Shown here: piece by piece, positions 33,448 through 41,843 of the stretch
Numbering within the stretch: position 1 is the stretch's first letter
Layout: every line of letters begins with the position of its first letter
Assembly (NCBI RefSeq): GCF_003264115.1
Contig: NZ_CP021912.1
Coordinates: forward strand, 1,347,001-1,411,000
Length of the DNA stretch: 64,000 bases
From: Erythrobacter sp. KY5
Lineage (GTDB): Bacteria; Pseudomonadota; Alphaproteobacteria; Sphingomonadales; Sphingomonadaceae
Reading direction: 5' to 3'
Notes under the pieces: model-generated
Databases searched by the model: none
The model's input: only the letters and a program-made list of their open reading frames with translations
Told to the model about the DNA's origin: nothing
Made by a program: the position numbers and the translations under genes

Positions 33448-35187
33448 ATGATCCGGACCCACTGGCCTATGAAAGCTTCACTTTTGGCCGGGGCGGCAAT
33501 GGCTGCTCTCACCGGTACAAGCGCTCATGCCGCGGTGGATGACTACACGATCGAAGCTGCGGGCCGCGTGACGATCAATCTCGATGTGTGTTCTGCAGAA
33601 TCGCAGCTTGTGGTGCGCGGCGACACCGGCACCGATCTCGATTTCGTTGTCACCGACGCCGCCGGGAATAACCAGCATGAGGACACCGGCGTCGATGATT
33701 ACCTGTCGGTCGTGCTCGAAAAGCAGGGCGATGAGTGTGAGACCTTTGCCCTGGGCGTCTCGAACCTTGGCGAGGAAGCCAATGCGTTCGTGGTCGTCCT
33801 CGAACCGATAACCGAGGGCACGACCCGCGTTCAGAAATACATCGTGCAGGCCTCCGAAACGCAGACCGTGTCGTTCAAGGCCTGCGGGACAAGCGCGCGG
33901 GTCAGCGCGCGCGGCGACGGGGACACCGATCTCGATTTCGTGATCCGCAATGCAAATGGCGGCGTGGTTCACGAAAACGACGACACGACCGACGAAACCA
34001 GCACCACTCTGGAAGGGCTGCTGGGCGATTGCGAAGTGTTCGAGATGGACATTGTCAATATCGGCGAGGTCTACAACGCCGTCATGCTGGTGGTCGATCC
34101 CGAAGGGACAAGCGACACAGCTTTTGCCGGTACGCAGCCGACCACAAGCCTCGCCTCTGCCACGCAGGCCGCCGGCTCAACCGCGCGCACCAGCAGCACT
34201 GCCGAAACCAGCGGGGCGGGCGAATATACGGCAGATGCCAACGCCTCGCTGAAGGTGAACTTGCCGGTCTGCGGCGCGACCCGATTGGAAGTGCGCGGCG
34301 ATGGCGACACCGATCTCGATTTCACGATCAATGATGAGGCCGGGAATGTCGTCCATTCCGACTTCGATACGTCGGACGTGACCTTTGTGCTTCTCAGCCC
34401 GTCGCAGGAATGCGAGACTTTCGCGCTCGAAGTGGACAATCTCGGGGACGTCTACAACGTCTTCACCGTCGCCCTCATCGACCCCGAAGCGCGTGCCTCT
34501 CTTCAAGGTCCGGGCGAATACCGGGTCAGCGCAAATGCGGCGACCAAGGTTGCTCTGCGGGTATGCTCGGTTACCAAGGTCAGAGCGCGCGGCGATGGCG
34601 ACACCGATCTCGATTTCGATGTGACCGACAGCGCGGGCACGTCGATCCATTCCGACTACGACACGACAGACGCGACCGAATTCACGCTCGATCCGGGAAG
34701 CGAGTGCGGCGACTTCCAGATGGCGGTCGAGAACCTTGGCGATGTCTACAACATGCTCACGATTGATTTCGGAGAGAACGACGTGCTGAACGCGAAAGCG
34801 CCGGAGCGCAGAGGGACGATGGAACGCGGGACGCCCAATCGCGGCGCGCTTGGAGCGGTGAAGTCGACGCTTGCACCGCCGGGCCAGCTTGTCGGAACCC
34901 GTCGTCCGGCCGTCAGCCCAGATGGGCAGGATCGGCGGCTTTCGATCCTCAACCAGACGGGCGAGACACTGAGCGAGATTTACTGGAGCAATTCGGCCAC
35001 GCTCGAATGGGGTTACGACCGGCTTGGCACGGGCTACACCCTGTCGCGCGATCAGCAGTGGAACGTGACCGTGCAGGACGGATCGTCGGCTTGCATTTTC
35101 GATTTCAAGGCCGTGACTGAAAATGCGCGCGAGATCGAACTGCCCGCGATCAATGTCTGCGAAGAGGAAAGCATCGTGATCGAATAG
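33448..35187 (+). CDS. Exported four-repeat PPC-like protein with paired cysteines
   Basis: 579 residues from ATG 33448 (GAAGGGGAC upstream), signal peptide to about residue 29. Four copies of a roughly 90-residue domain lie at 31-121, 129-218, 258-347 and 356-443. Each has two Cys 47-49 residues apart (48/97, 146/195, 275/322, 373/420), the core RGDxxTDLDF, a VHSDxDTTD-like loop and N(L/I)G(D/E)xYNxxxV at the end. The fold looks like the bacterial pre-peptidase C-terminal (PPC) beta-sandwich, and DGDTDLD could bind Ca2+. An Ala/Ser/Thr linker (220-257) separates repeats 2 and 3. A different C-terminal domain (497-579, ILNQTGETLSEIYWSN) follows. Function unknown; no enzyme domain is seen. Confidence 0.75.
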   Translation: MIRTHWPMKASLLAGAAMAALTGTSAHAAVDDYTIEAAGRVTINLDVCSAESQLVVRGDTGTDLDFVVTDAAGNNQHEDTGVDDYLSVVLEKQGDECETFALGVSNLGEEANAFVVVLEPITEGTTRVQKYIVQASETQTVSFKACGTSARVSARGDGDTDLDFVIRNANGGVVHENDDTTDETSTTLEGLLGDCEVFEMDIVNIGEVYNAVMLVVDPEGTSDTAFAGTQPTTSLASATQAAGSTARTSSTAETSGAGEYTADANASLKVNLPVCGATRLEVRGDGDTDLDFTINDEAGNVVHSDFDTSDVTFVLLSPSQECETFALEVDNLGDVYNVFTVALIDPEARASLQGPGEYRVSANAATKVALRVCSVTKVRARGDGDTDLDFDVTDSAGTSIHSDYDTTDATEFTLDPGSECGDFQMAVENLGDVYNMLTIDFGENDVLNAKAPERRGTMERGTPNRGALGAVKSTLAPPGQLVGTRRPAVSPDGQDRRLSILNQTGETLSEIYWSNSATLEWGYDRLGTGYTLSRDQQWNVTVQDGSSACIFDFKAVTENAREIELPAINVCEEESIVIE

Positions 35188-35472
35188 GCGAAGCGTTCAA
35201 CGCTTTCCTACTGCGGGGCGCTTGGGGCATGATGCGCGCATGGTCATTCGCATTCATCGACGTGTCGCGGGCGGGCGGGTTTTGCGCGAAACCGGAAAGT
35301 CACACGTCCAACACGCGATTTTGCAAATTCGCGCTATTCTTCAGCCACTTGCGGGAAAACCGTATTTTTCGAAGCATAGGCCTGTGTGGTCCACCCCCAT
35401 GCGCACTTGCCCTTGCCCAGCGATGCCCCTAGGCCCCGCGCGGATTTGTATGCGTGAAGGACATTCTGACTG

Positions 35473-36762
35473 ATGGCTAACGTTACCGTGATCGGCGCCC
35501 AGTGGGGCGATGAGGGCAAGGGCAAGATCGTCGACTGGCTCGCCAGCCGCGCCGATGCCGTGGTGCGTTTCCAGGGCGGTCACAATGCAGGCCACACGCT
35601 CGTGATCGACGGGACAACCTACAAGCTCTCGCTGCTGCCGTCGGGCATCGTGTCGGGAACGATGAGCATGATTGGAAACGGCGTCGTGCTCGACCCGTGG
35701 GCGCTGCGTGATGAGGTCGAGAAGCTTGAGGGGCAAGGCGTTGCCATCAATGACGACAATCTGGCGGTTGCCGACAACTGCCCGCTGATCCTGCCGCTCC
35801 ACCGCGACCTTGATGGATTGCGCGAAACGGCGGCTGGCAAGGGCAAGATCGGGACCACCGGGCGCGGGATCGGCCCTGCTTACGAGGACAAGGTTGGCAG
35901 GCGCGCGATCCGGGTTTGCGATCTTGCGCATCTCGACAGCCTTGAACCGCAGCTGGACCGGCTTTGCGCGCACCACGATGCGCTGCGCGCGGGCTTCGAT
36001 CAGCCGCCGGTCGACCGCGAAGACCTGCTCGCACAACTGCGCGAGATCGCGCCCTTCGTGCTGCGGTTTGCGCAGCCGGTGTGGAAGCGATTGAAGAAGG
36101 TCCGCAAGGCGGGCGCCAAGATCCTGTTCGAAGGCGCGCAGGGCGTCCTGCTCGATATTGACCACGGCACCTATCCCTTCGTCACCAGCTCGAACACGGT
36201 CAGCGGCACGGCGGCTTCGGGAAGCGGCCTTGGACCCAACGCAACCGGTTTCGTCCTCGGCATCGTCAAGGCGTATACGACGCGGGTTGGCTCCGGCCCG
36301 TTCCCGACCGAGCTTGAGGATGAGGTTGGTCAGCGCCTGGGTGAACGTGGCCATGAATTCGGCACGGTCACCGGACGCCAGCGCCGCGTCGGCTGGTTCG
36401 ACGCCGTGCTGGTGCGTCAGACCTGTGCTGTCTCGGGCGTAACCGGGATCGCTCTTACCAAGATCGACGTGCTCGACGGGCTGGAGGTGGTGAAGATCTG
36501 CACCGGATATCGCCTTAACGGCAACGTCTACGACTACCTGCCCAGCCATGCGGCCGATCAGGCCGCGGTCGAGCCGATCTACGAGGAGATGGAAGGCTGG
36601 AGCGAAAGCACGGCGGGCGCGCGCAGCTATGCCGACCTTCCGGCAAACGCGATCAAGTACATCCAGCGCGTGCAGGAGCTTATCGAGACACCGGTCGCGC
36701 TCGTCTCGACCAGCCCGGAACGCGATGACACGATCCTGATGCGCGATCCGTTCGAGGACTGA
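35473..36762 (+). CDS. purA: Adenylosuccinate synthase
   Basis: 429 residues. GDEGKGK at 12-18 is the GTP-binding P-loop with catalytic Asp 13, and GGHNAGHT (His 41) holds the IMP/aspartate site. Further family motifs are [35 protein letters not shown] and the C-terminal KIDVLDGL. It joins IMP and aspartate using GTP, the first step to AMP. A 285-bp gap upstream (35188-35472) shows no gene and should hold its promoter. Confidence 0.97.
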   Translation: MANVTVIGAQWGDEGKGKIVDWLASRADAVVRFQGGHNAGHTLVIDGTTYKLSLLPSGIVSGTMSMIGNGVVLDPWALRDEVEKLEGQGVAINDDNLAVADNCPLILPLHRDLDGLRETAAGKGKIGTTGRGIGPAYEDKVGRRAIRVCDLAHLDSLEPQLDRLCAHHDALRAGFDQPPVDREDLLAQLREIAPFVLRFAQPVWKRLKKVRKAGAKILFEGAQGVLLDIDHGTYPFVTSSNTVSGTAASGSGLGPNATGFVLGIVKAYTTRVGSGPFPTELEDEVGQRLGERGHEFGTVTGRQRRVGWFDAVLVRQTCAVSGVTGIALTKIDVLDGLEVVKICTGYRLNGNVYDYLPSHAADQAAVEPIYEEMEGWSESTAGARSYADLPANAIKYIQRVQELIETPVALVSTSPERDDTILMRDPFED

Positions 36763-36835
36763 TCGTCCCCGCACGGGACATCAGGGAAAGGCCGCAATTG
36801 CAGCGCCGGGTAAGGGCGCTTAGGATGGCTGCGTT

Positions 36836-37432
36836 ATGCGATGCCTGACCGTCTTCGTGGCTGCCCTCTCGCTCACCGCCTGTGCGGGCTCGGGCGGCGT
36901 CGGCACGGGCCAGCAGGCGGCTGCGACTTCCGACTTTCCTACTCAAACCCGGCCCGCTACGGATCGCGGCCCAACAAACCGCGGCTATGCCAGCAGGTCG
37001 ATCCCGAACGGGCCGCTGGTCGCCGATTACCTGTTGGTCGACAAGTCCGAGCGGTTGCTGATCGCTTACAGACAGGGTCGCCCGATCAAGGCTTATCGCG
37101 GGCTGCAATTTGGCGATGCGCCCATGGGCCACAAGCGCTTTCAGGGTGACGAGCGCACACCCGAAGGGCTCTACACAATCGACACGCGCAACCCGCAGAG
37201 CCGCTTTCACCTGTCCCTGCGCATCTCCTATCCCAACCGCCAGGACCGCGCCTTCGCCTCGCAATATGGTCGCTCTCCGGGAGGAGACATCTTCATCCAC
37301 GGCCAACCCACGGGCCGCCCCGGCAGGATGCGCGGCGACTGGACCGACGGTTGCATCGCTCTTTCCAACGCCGAGATCGAAGAGCTGTGGCAGATCGTGC
37401 CCGACGGAACTCCGATCGAGATCAGGCCTTAA
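36836..37432 (+). CDS. L,D-transpeptidase (YkuD) lipoprotein
   Basis: 198 residues. The N terminus is a lipoprotein signal (MRCLTVFVAALSLTAC, Cys 16). A YkuD domain covers about residues 62-197: DYLLVDKSERLLIAY, then FIHGQPTG (His 155) and WTDGCIALSN with the catalytic Cys 173. Ser/Thr-Asp-Gly-Cys-Ile is the usual active-site run. These enzymes cross-link peptidoglycan 3-3 or attach proteins to it. The stop overlaps that of the convergent DUF6768 gene (TTAA at 37429-37432). Confidence 0.88.
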   Translation: MRCLTVFVAALSLTACAGSGGVGTGQQAAATSDFPTQTRPATDRGPTNRGYASRSIPNGPLVADYLLVDKSERLLIAYRQGRPIKAYRGLQFGDAPMGHKRFQGDERTPEGLYTIDTRNPQSRFHLSLRISYPNRQDRAFASQYGRSPGGDIFIHGQPTGRPGRMRGDWTDGCIALSNAEIEELWQIVPDGTPIEIRP

Positions 37433-37803
37433 CCGCGCTCCTCGGACAGCATCGCGACCTGCACCTGCAACCGCTTCACCTCCGACAGCACGGTCAGCAT
37501 ATTCATCCGGGCAAACATCCATTCCTTCAGAAAGCCCTGCATGATCAGAAGGCCAAGGGTGGCGAGCCCCCAACCGACCATGGCATCGCTGGTGTCGGCG
37601 GTGACGGCGCGAAAGAAGCAATAGGCAAGGCCAAGCCCGATCACGATCGCAATCGCGAAACTGAACTTGGCCCATCCGCCCAGCGGCCCCTTCCAGCTGT
37701 CGCCGATCTGCTTGAACATGCCGCGATCCGTATCGAGGGTCGCCAGAAAAGCGTGATCGTCATGGTCGAGCGCGGCTGTGATCCGTTCGTCTTGAGTGGT
37801 CAT
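37429..37803 (-). CDS. DUF6768-like membrane protein, partner of the ECF sigma factor
   Basis: 124 residues. A cytoplasmic N terminus (ERITAALDHDDHAFLATLDTDRGMFKQIGDSW) is followed by two TM segments (FSFAIAIVIGLGLAYCFF and VGWGLATLGLLIMQGFL) and a short coiled tail (LTVLSEVKRLQVQVAML). The organisation matches the DUF6768 family, typically encoded right after an ECF sigma factor. Its ATG overlaps the sigma gene stop (ATGA), so the pair is coupled. It may act as a membrane anti-sigma or sensor, which is an inference from position. Confidence 0.7.
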   Translation of the reverse strand: MTTQDERITAALDHDDHAFLATLDTDRGMFKQIGDSWKGPLGGWAKFSFAIAIVIGLGLAYCFFRAVTADTSDAMVGWGLATLGLLIMQGFLKEWMFARMNMLTVLSEVKRLQVQVAMLSEERG

Positions 37804-38357
37804 AGGAGTTCTCCTTCATCAATCGGTGTAAGCGCTGCTTTGAGCTTGCGACGCGCATGGAAAAGGCGGCTCTTCGCCGTTCCTTCGGGGATGGCCTGCA
37901 CCTCGGCAATCTCGGCCAAGGTCAGCCCTTCGGCGAAATACAGGTGAGCCGCGAGCCGCTGGTCAGGCGGCAGGGTTGCAAAGGCCTGAGCGAGCGCCGC
38001 GCTGTCCGCTTGCGTCGGCTCATGCCCGATGTCGGGGGAGGGAGGGGCGTCCGTCATCGTTCCGCGCTCCCTGACCACCCTGCGAAGCTGATCGGACCCT
38101 CGCCGATGCAGAACGGCAAACGCGTAACTGCGAAACCGGCCTGGATCGCGAAGGGAGCGCAGCCCCTTCCAGATCGCCAGCCAGCATTCCTGAACCAGAT
38201 CGGCGACCATGGAACCGTCGCCGCAATATCGCCGCGCCGCTCGCAGCAATCGCGGATTCCAGCGGGCATAAAGGCGCTCTGCCGCGCGCTTGTCACCTCG
38301 CTGTACCTCGATGACCAAAAGCTGGTCGAACAGGTCGGAAGAGTCTTTGCGGGCCAT
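37800..38357 (-). CDS. ECF-type RNA polymerase sigma factor
   Basis: 185 residues from ATG 38357 (a GTG lies directly before it). Region 2 is RAAERLYARWNPRLLRAARRYCG with DLVQECWLAIWKGLRSLRDPGRFRSYAFAVLHRR. Region 4 is LPPDQRLAAHLYFAEGLTLAEIAEVQAIPEGTAKSRLFHARRKLKAAL, a clear helix-turn-helix. No long C-terminal extension. It directs transcription of an unknown regulon. It is coupled to the DUF6768 membrane gene and divergent from the pseudo-receiver regulator at 38487, with a dyad in the shared gap. Confidence 0.88.
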   Translation of the reverse strand: MARKDSSDLFDQLLVIEVQRGDKRAAERLYARWNPRLLRAARRYCGDGSMVADLVQECWLAIWKGLRSLRDPGRFRSYAFAVLHRRGSDQLRRVVRERGTMTDAPPSPDIGHEPTQADSAALAQAFATLPPDQRLAAHLYFAEGLTLAEIAEVQAIPEGTAKSRLFHARRKLKAALTPIDEGELL

Positions 38358-38438
38358 CACACTGGTAGTCGCGCAACCGGGGCAAAGAGTTCAACCGCCA
38401 GCGCAAGAAATCAGACAAACCTATGATAATCTTGACTT

Positions 38439-38453
38439 GAACACGTTTTGTTC
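38439..38453. promoter_or_regulatory. GAACA-N5-TGTTC dyad in the sigma/regulator intergenic region
   Basis: Perfect 5-base inverted arms (GAACA 38439-38443, TGTTC 38449-38453) within TTGAACACGTTTTGTTCT, 34 bp before the regulator start and 82 bp from the sigma start. It is placed to regulate either or both divergent genes. It is not the alphaproteobacterial LexA pattern, which is a direct repeat of GTTC. Confidence 0.4.
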
Positions 38454-38486
38454 TACTCTCGTTCTCATTCAACAGGGGGTGATTCG

Positions 38487-39494
38487 ATGAAGCAGCCGGA
38501 ACACGTAATGCACGATTTCTCTTATGGCGCGGTTGAGGATGCATCGGGGCTCCCGGCGCGGGTCGCGATTTTTGCCGATAACGGCCCCGCGCGCGCACAG
38601 ATTGAGGAAGATCTGAGCGGCGCAGGGTTTCGCACTGTCGATGGCGGCGCGATCTCCAATTTGCTCGATGGCCCGATCACCCTGATGGGCGATGTCGTGA
38701 TGGTCGATTGTCCGCTGGTCGATGCAGGCGCGCTGGCCGCTCTTGCGCGGCTGGACATGCGGGTTGCACGCGCCGGGGCGAAACTGATCGTGATCACCGC
38801 GATTGACGCGCTCGATGCGGTGTTTGGATCGCTAGACCAGTCTGACCCGCAGATCCTTGTACAGCCCACTCGCGGCGAACGTATCGTCGCCGTAGGCCGG
38901 GTGCTTGCCGATATCGGTAACTCCCGCGTTCGGGAGATGACCGAAGAAGACCGGTTGAGCCTGCTGCACCTTTCGCGGCAGGTCGAAGCCATTGCATCAA
39001 AGCTCGAAGGACTGACCGGTTCATCAGGCGGCGCCGCTTCGCCGCAATCGGCTCTGCGTGCGCATGCCGAAAAGGGTCAGAGCACCGCCGGCGCTGTTGC
39101 TCCTTCGCAAACGCCATCTCTGTCCAATTCGCCGCGCGCTGCCATGCCCGACCCACGGCTGGTGCGCGGTATGATTGCCGCACGTCAGGCACGCTCGAAG
39201 TTCTTCGAGGCAGAGCTCTTCGCGGACCCGGCGTGGGACATGCTGCTCGACCTCACCGCTGCCAAGGCCGAGAGACAGCAAGTCTCCGTCACTTCGCTGT
39301 GCATCGCGGCAGAGGTGCCTGCCACCACTGCGCTGCGCTGGATCAAGCAGCTGGTCGATACGGGTGTCTTCCTGCGCGTTGCGGACCCGTCGGACCGGCG
39401 GCGTGCCTTCATTGCGCTTAGCGAACAGTCTTCAGACGCAATGGCGCGTTACTTTGCGGAAGTAGAGATGCCGCTGCTCCAGCAGGCAGCTTAG
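38487..39494 (+). CDS. Pseudo-receiver plus winged-helix (MarR-like) regulator
   Basis: 335 residues from ATG 38487 with AGGGGG upstream. The N-terminal part (about 24-145) folds like a response-regulator receiver: RVAIFADNGPARAQIEEDL, DVVMVDCPL and LIVITAIDAL. The usual conserved Lys near ILVQPTRG is replaced by Gln and the acidic pair at the start is reduced, so phosphorylation is doubtful. A Ser/Ala-rich linker (175-220) leads to a winged-helix domain (235-330: VTSLCIAAEVPATTALRWIKQLVDTGVFLRV then DPSDRRRAFIALSE), as in MarR. Probably a transcription regulator with an atypical input domain. Confidence 0.75.
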   Translation: MKQPEHVMHDFSYGAVEDASGLPARVAIFADNGPARAQIEEDLSGAGFRTVDGGAISNLLDGPITLMGDVVMVDCPLVDAGALAALARLDMRVARAGAKLIVITAIDALDAVFGSLDQSDPQILVQPTRGERIVAVGRVLADIGNSRVREMTEEDRLSLLHLSRQVEAIASKLEGLTGSSGGAASPQSALRAHAEKGQSTAGAVAPSQTPSLSNSPRAAMPDPRLVRGMIAARQARSKFFEAELFADPAWDMLLDLTAAKAERQQVSVTSLCIAAEVPATTALRWIKQLVDTGVFLRVADPSDRRRAFIALSEQSSDAMARYFAEVEMPLLQQAA

Positions 39495-40327
39495 GAGACG
39501 TCGGGCAAACGCAGGACGACGGTGAGCCCCTCATTCTGACCAGAGGCGCGGGCCTTGGCACATTCAGAGCTGCCCCGACACTGCGCATTTTCGCATGTAA
39601 AGCGCACCGCATCGGCGCGCGCCTTGGCTAGAACGTCCGATGGGACCTTCTCGTCGGCACATACGGTGTCAGCCTCGCCCAGGAGGCGCGCTTGCTTAAG
39701 GGTGAGGTCTTCTGGATCGGCGCTCGCGAGCCAAAGCTCCAGCGTGCGGGCCTCCGCAAGCTTGCCCGGTTGCTCAAGCCACAGGTCCACACGCTTTGCC
39801 GAATCTCCATTGAGCGCATCCAGCGCGCCCCCTTCGCGCAGAGCCGCATCCAACGCACGGCGACGATCCGCGCCGTTCGGGAAAAGCGCGCGCAATCGCG
39901 GACGTGCCGCAAAGAGCGCTTCGGCCAACCGACCAAGCGATTGGGGAAGTATCCGTTCAAGCCGAAGCCGCACATGCTTGGCGAGCCCGGCAGAGGCACC
40001 TCCCGTCCCAACCGCTATCAGAACGGGATTGCGGTCGAGAATGCTCGGCGTGGTGAAATCGCAAAGGTCCGGGCGATCGACGACATTCACCAGCACACCG
40101 GCACAGCGAAGGTTGATTGCCGCTGCCTCGCAAGCCCTTCGGTCCTCATAGGCGATGAACGCCAGTCGCACGCCCTCGTCAATCGCGCGCTGTTGGTCAT
40201 CAACCACCACTCCGCCTGCACGCTCGACCAGTCGCCGCTTCGGTTCTGCCGCTTCGCCCTCGCCAAGCACCAGAACGCTCTGCCCGGCGATGCGATGGAA
40301 CAGCGGAAGGCTGGCAAGCTCGCTCAA
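39491..40327 (-). CDS. Siroheme synthase, precorrin-2 dehydrogenase/ferrochelatase part
   Basis: 278 residues if started at TTG 40327, seven bases after the lysA stop. No ATG is well placed, and a longer frame would overlap lysA. The NAD site is SVLVLGEGEAAEPKRRLVERAGG. Domain 2 has NVVDRPDLCDFTTPSILDR and VLIAVGTGGASAGLAKHVRLRLE, as in CysG/Met8. The enzyme oxidises precorrin-2 and inserts iron to make siroheme. The C-terminal 95 residues contain DPEDLTLKQARLLGEADTV, which resembles the beginning of the SUMT methyltransferase domain of full CysG but stops there. Last gene of the argH-lptM-lysA run. Confidence 0.8.
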   Translation of the reverse strand: MSELASLPLFHRIAGQSVLVLGEGEAAEPKRRLVERAGGVVVDDQQRAIDEGVRLAFIAYEDRRACEAAAINLRCAGVLVNVVDRPDLCDFTTPSILDRNPVLIAVGTGGASAGLAKHVRLRLERILPQSLGRLAEALFAARPRLRALFPNGADRRRALDAALREGGALDALNGDSAKRVDLWLEQPGKLAEARTLELWLASADPEDLTLKQARLLGEADTVCADEKVPSDVLAKARADAVRFTCENAQCRGSSECAKARASGQNEGLTVVLRLPDVS

Positions 40328-40334
40328 GCTGACG

Positions 40335-41594
40335 CTATTCCAGCCATTCCGGCACGCGCTCGGCGTCCATGATGGCGCCTGCATCAATGCGGTCGGCGAC
40401 CACGGCGAACTTGTCGCCATCGACGAGAACCTCGGCGACGAAGCCGCGCGAATTGTAGGACGAGGCCATCGTCGCGCCATAAGCGCCCGCCGTGCGGAAC
40501 ACCGCGAGATCGCCCGATTCCAGCTTGTCGGTCAGACGGCCCATGGCAAACGTGTCGCCAGTCTCGCAAATGGGTCCAACGATATTCGCGGTCATGTCGC
40601 TGCCCTTGGGCTGGACCGCGACAAAATCGTGATAGGCACCGTAAAGGGCAGGGCGCGCCAGGTCGTTCATCGCTGCATCGACGATTACGAACGGATCCTT
40701 GATACCGCGCTTTACGCGAACCACGCGCGTCAGAAGCACTCCGGCATTACCAGCGATGACACGTCCCGGTTCGAATATCAGGCGGACCCCCCAATCCCTC
40801 GTCACTCGGGCCACCATCGTCCCGTATTCCGCAGGTGAGGGAAGTTCGTCATCGGCCCGATACGGAACGCCAAGCCCACCGCCGAGGTCGACATGCGTGA
40901 TCGTGTGACCCGCACCGCGCAGCGAGGTGACGAGTTCACCCAGCTTGGTGAATGCGCGCTCCAGCGGGTCGAGTTCGCCCAGCTGGCTGCCGATGTGGAC
41001 CGCAACGCCGCGCAGGCGCACGCCCTCCTGCACTGCCAGCTTTCCGAAAATCTGGCCCGCCTGGCTGATCGGAACGCCGAACTTGTTGTCCGCCTTCCCG
41101 GTTGAAATCTTGTCGTGGGTGCCGGCATCGACATCGGGGTTGATCCGAAGCGCGCATTGCGCCTCGCGGCCCAGATTTGCGGCGAGTTCGGCAAGCTCCA
41201 GGCCTTCTTCCTCGCTCTCGATATTGAACTGGCCAATGTTCGCCTCGAGCGCAGCCAGAAGCTCGGCCCGGGTCTTGCCAACACCGGAGAACACGATCTT
41301 CTCAGGTGGCATTCCCGCCGCAAGAGCACGCCGCATCTCTCCGACCGACACCACGTCCGCGCCGTACCCTTCGCGGCTCAAAACCTTGAGAACGGAGAGG
41401 TTCGGATTGGCCTTCACCGCAAAAGCGATCAGCTTGTCAGGGACGCCATCCAGCGCTTCGCGGAAAACGCGCGCATGCCGCTCAAGAGTGGCTCTTGAAT
41501 AGACGTAAACAGGGGTGCCGACATCCTCGGCTATACGCGGCAAGGGCACGTTTTCGGCGTGCATCACGCCGTCGCGGTAAGTGAAATGGTCCAT
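40335..41594 (-). CDS. lysA: Diaminopimelate decarboxylase
   Basis: 419 residues. A type-III-fold PLP barrel has the Lys in FAVKANPNLSVLKVLS (about residue 63). The glycine-rich PLP-phosphate loop is HVDLGGGLGVPY, and the substrate Cys is in GPICETGDTFAMGR. C-terminal GAYGATMASSYNSRGFVAEVLVDG is typical. It makes lysine from meso-DAP, the last step of lysine synthesis. It lies 12 bp after the lptM gene and 7 bp before siroheme synthase on the same strand. Confidence 0.96.
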   Translation of the reverse strand: MDHFTYRDGVMHAENVPLPRIAEDVGTPVYVYSRATLERHARVFREALDGVPDKLIAFAVKANPNLSVLKVLSREGYGADVVSVGEMRRALAAGMPPEKIVFSGVGKTRAELLAALEANIGQFNIESEEEGLELAELAANLGREAQCALRINPDVDAGTHDKISTGKADNKFGVPISQAGQIFGKLAVQEGVRLRGVAVHIGSQLGELDPLERAFTKLGELVTSLRGAGHTITHVDLGGGLGVPYRADDELPSPAEYGTMVARVTRDWGVRLIFEPGRVIAGNAGVLLTRVVRVKRGIKDPFVIVDAAMNDLARPALYGAYHDFVAVQPKGSDMTANIVGPICETGDTFAMGRLTDKLESGDLAVFRTAGAYGATMASSYNSRGFVAEVLVDGDKFAVVADRIDAGAIMDAERVPEWLE

Positions 41595-41606
41595 GGTTCC
41601 GGGAAG

Positions 41607-41843
41607 TCAGTTTGGGGGAAGGTCAAACGGATCGTCTTCGCGCTCTTCGGAACGACGGCGCAATTCAACGCTGCGTTCAGGGGCGGCGAGCGCTTCGAGT
41701 TCGAGCAACTCTTCGGGCTCTGGCCGATCATTCGCCCCGTGCGGCGCAGGAGGCAGGCTTGTCCCTTCGAGCGGCGCAAGCGGCGCACGCGAACCGCATG
41801 CGGCGAGAGACAAGGCGGCAAGGGTGATCAGGGCGGCGCGCAT
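41607..41843 (-). CDS. lptM: LptM-like small lipoprotein
   Basis: 78 residues from ATG 41843; a TTG one codon earlier is less likely. Lipobox LSLAAC with Cys at about 16, followed at once by GSRAPL, matching the CG-x-x-x-PL start of the LptM/YifL lipoproteins that assist folding of the LPS translocon LptD. The rest is a Pro/Glu-rich acidic tail. The ATG overlaps the argH stop by one base (TGATG), and lysA follows by 12 bp. In many proteobacteria the same small lipoprotein sits before lysA, which supports the assignment. Confidence 0.7.
   Translation of the reverse strand: MRAALITLAALSLAACGSRAPLAPLEGTSLPPAPHGANDRPEPEELLELEALAAPERSVELRRRSEEREDDPFDLPPN

Noticed and set aside
35341..36774. Minus-strand open frame opposite purA (477 codons)
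   Set aside because: Shadow of purA, which has intact GTP and IMP motifs.
38439..38453. GAACA-N5-TGTTC as a LexA (SOS) box
   Set aside because: Alphaproteobacterial LexA uses a direct GTTC-N7-GTTC repeat; this is an inverted GAAC-N7-GTTC, and no SOS gene is adjacent.
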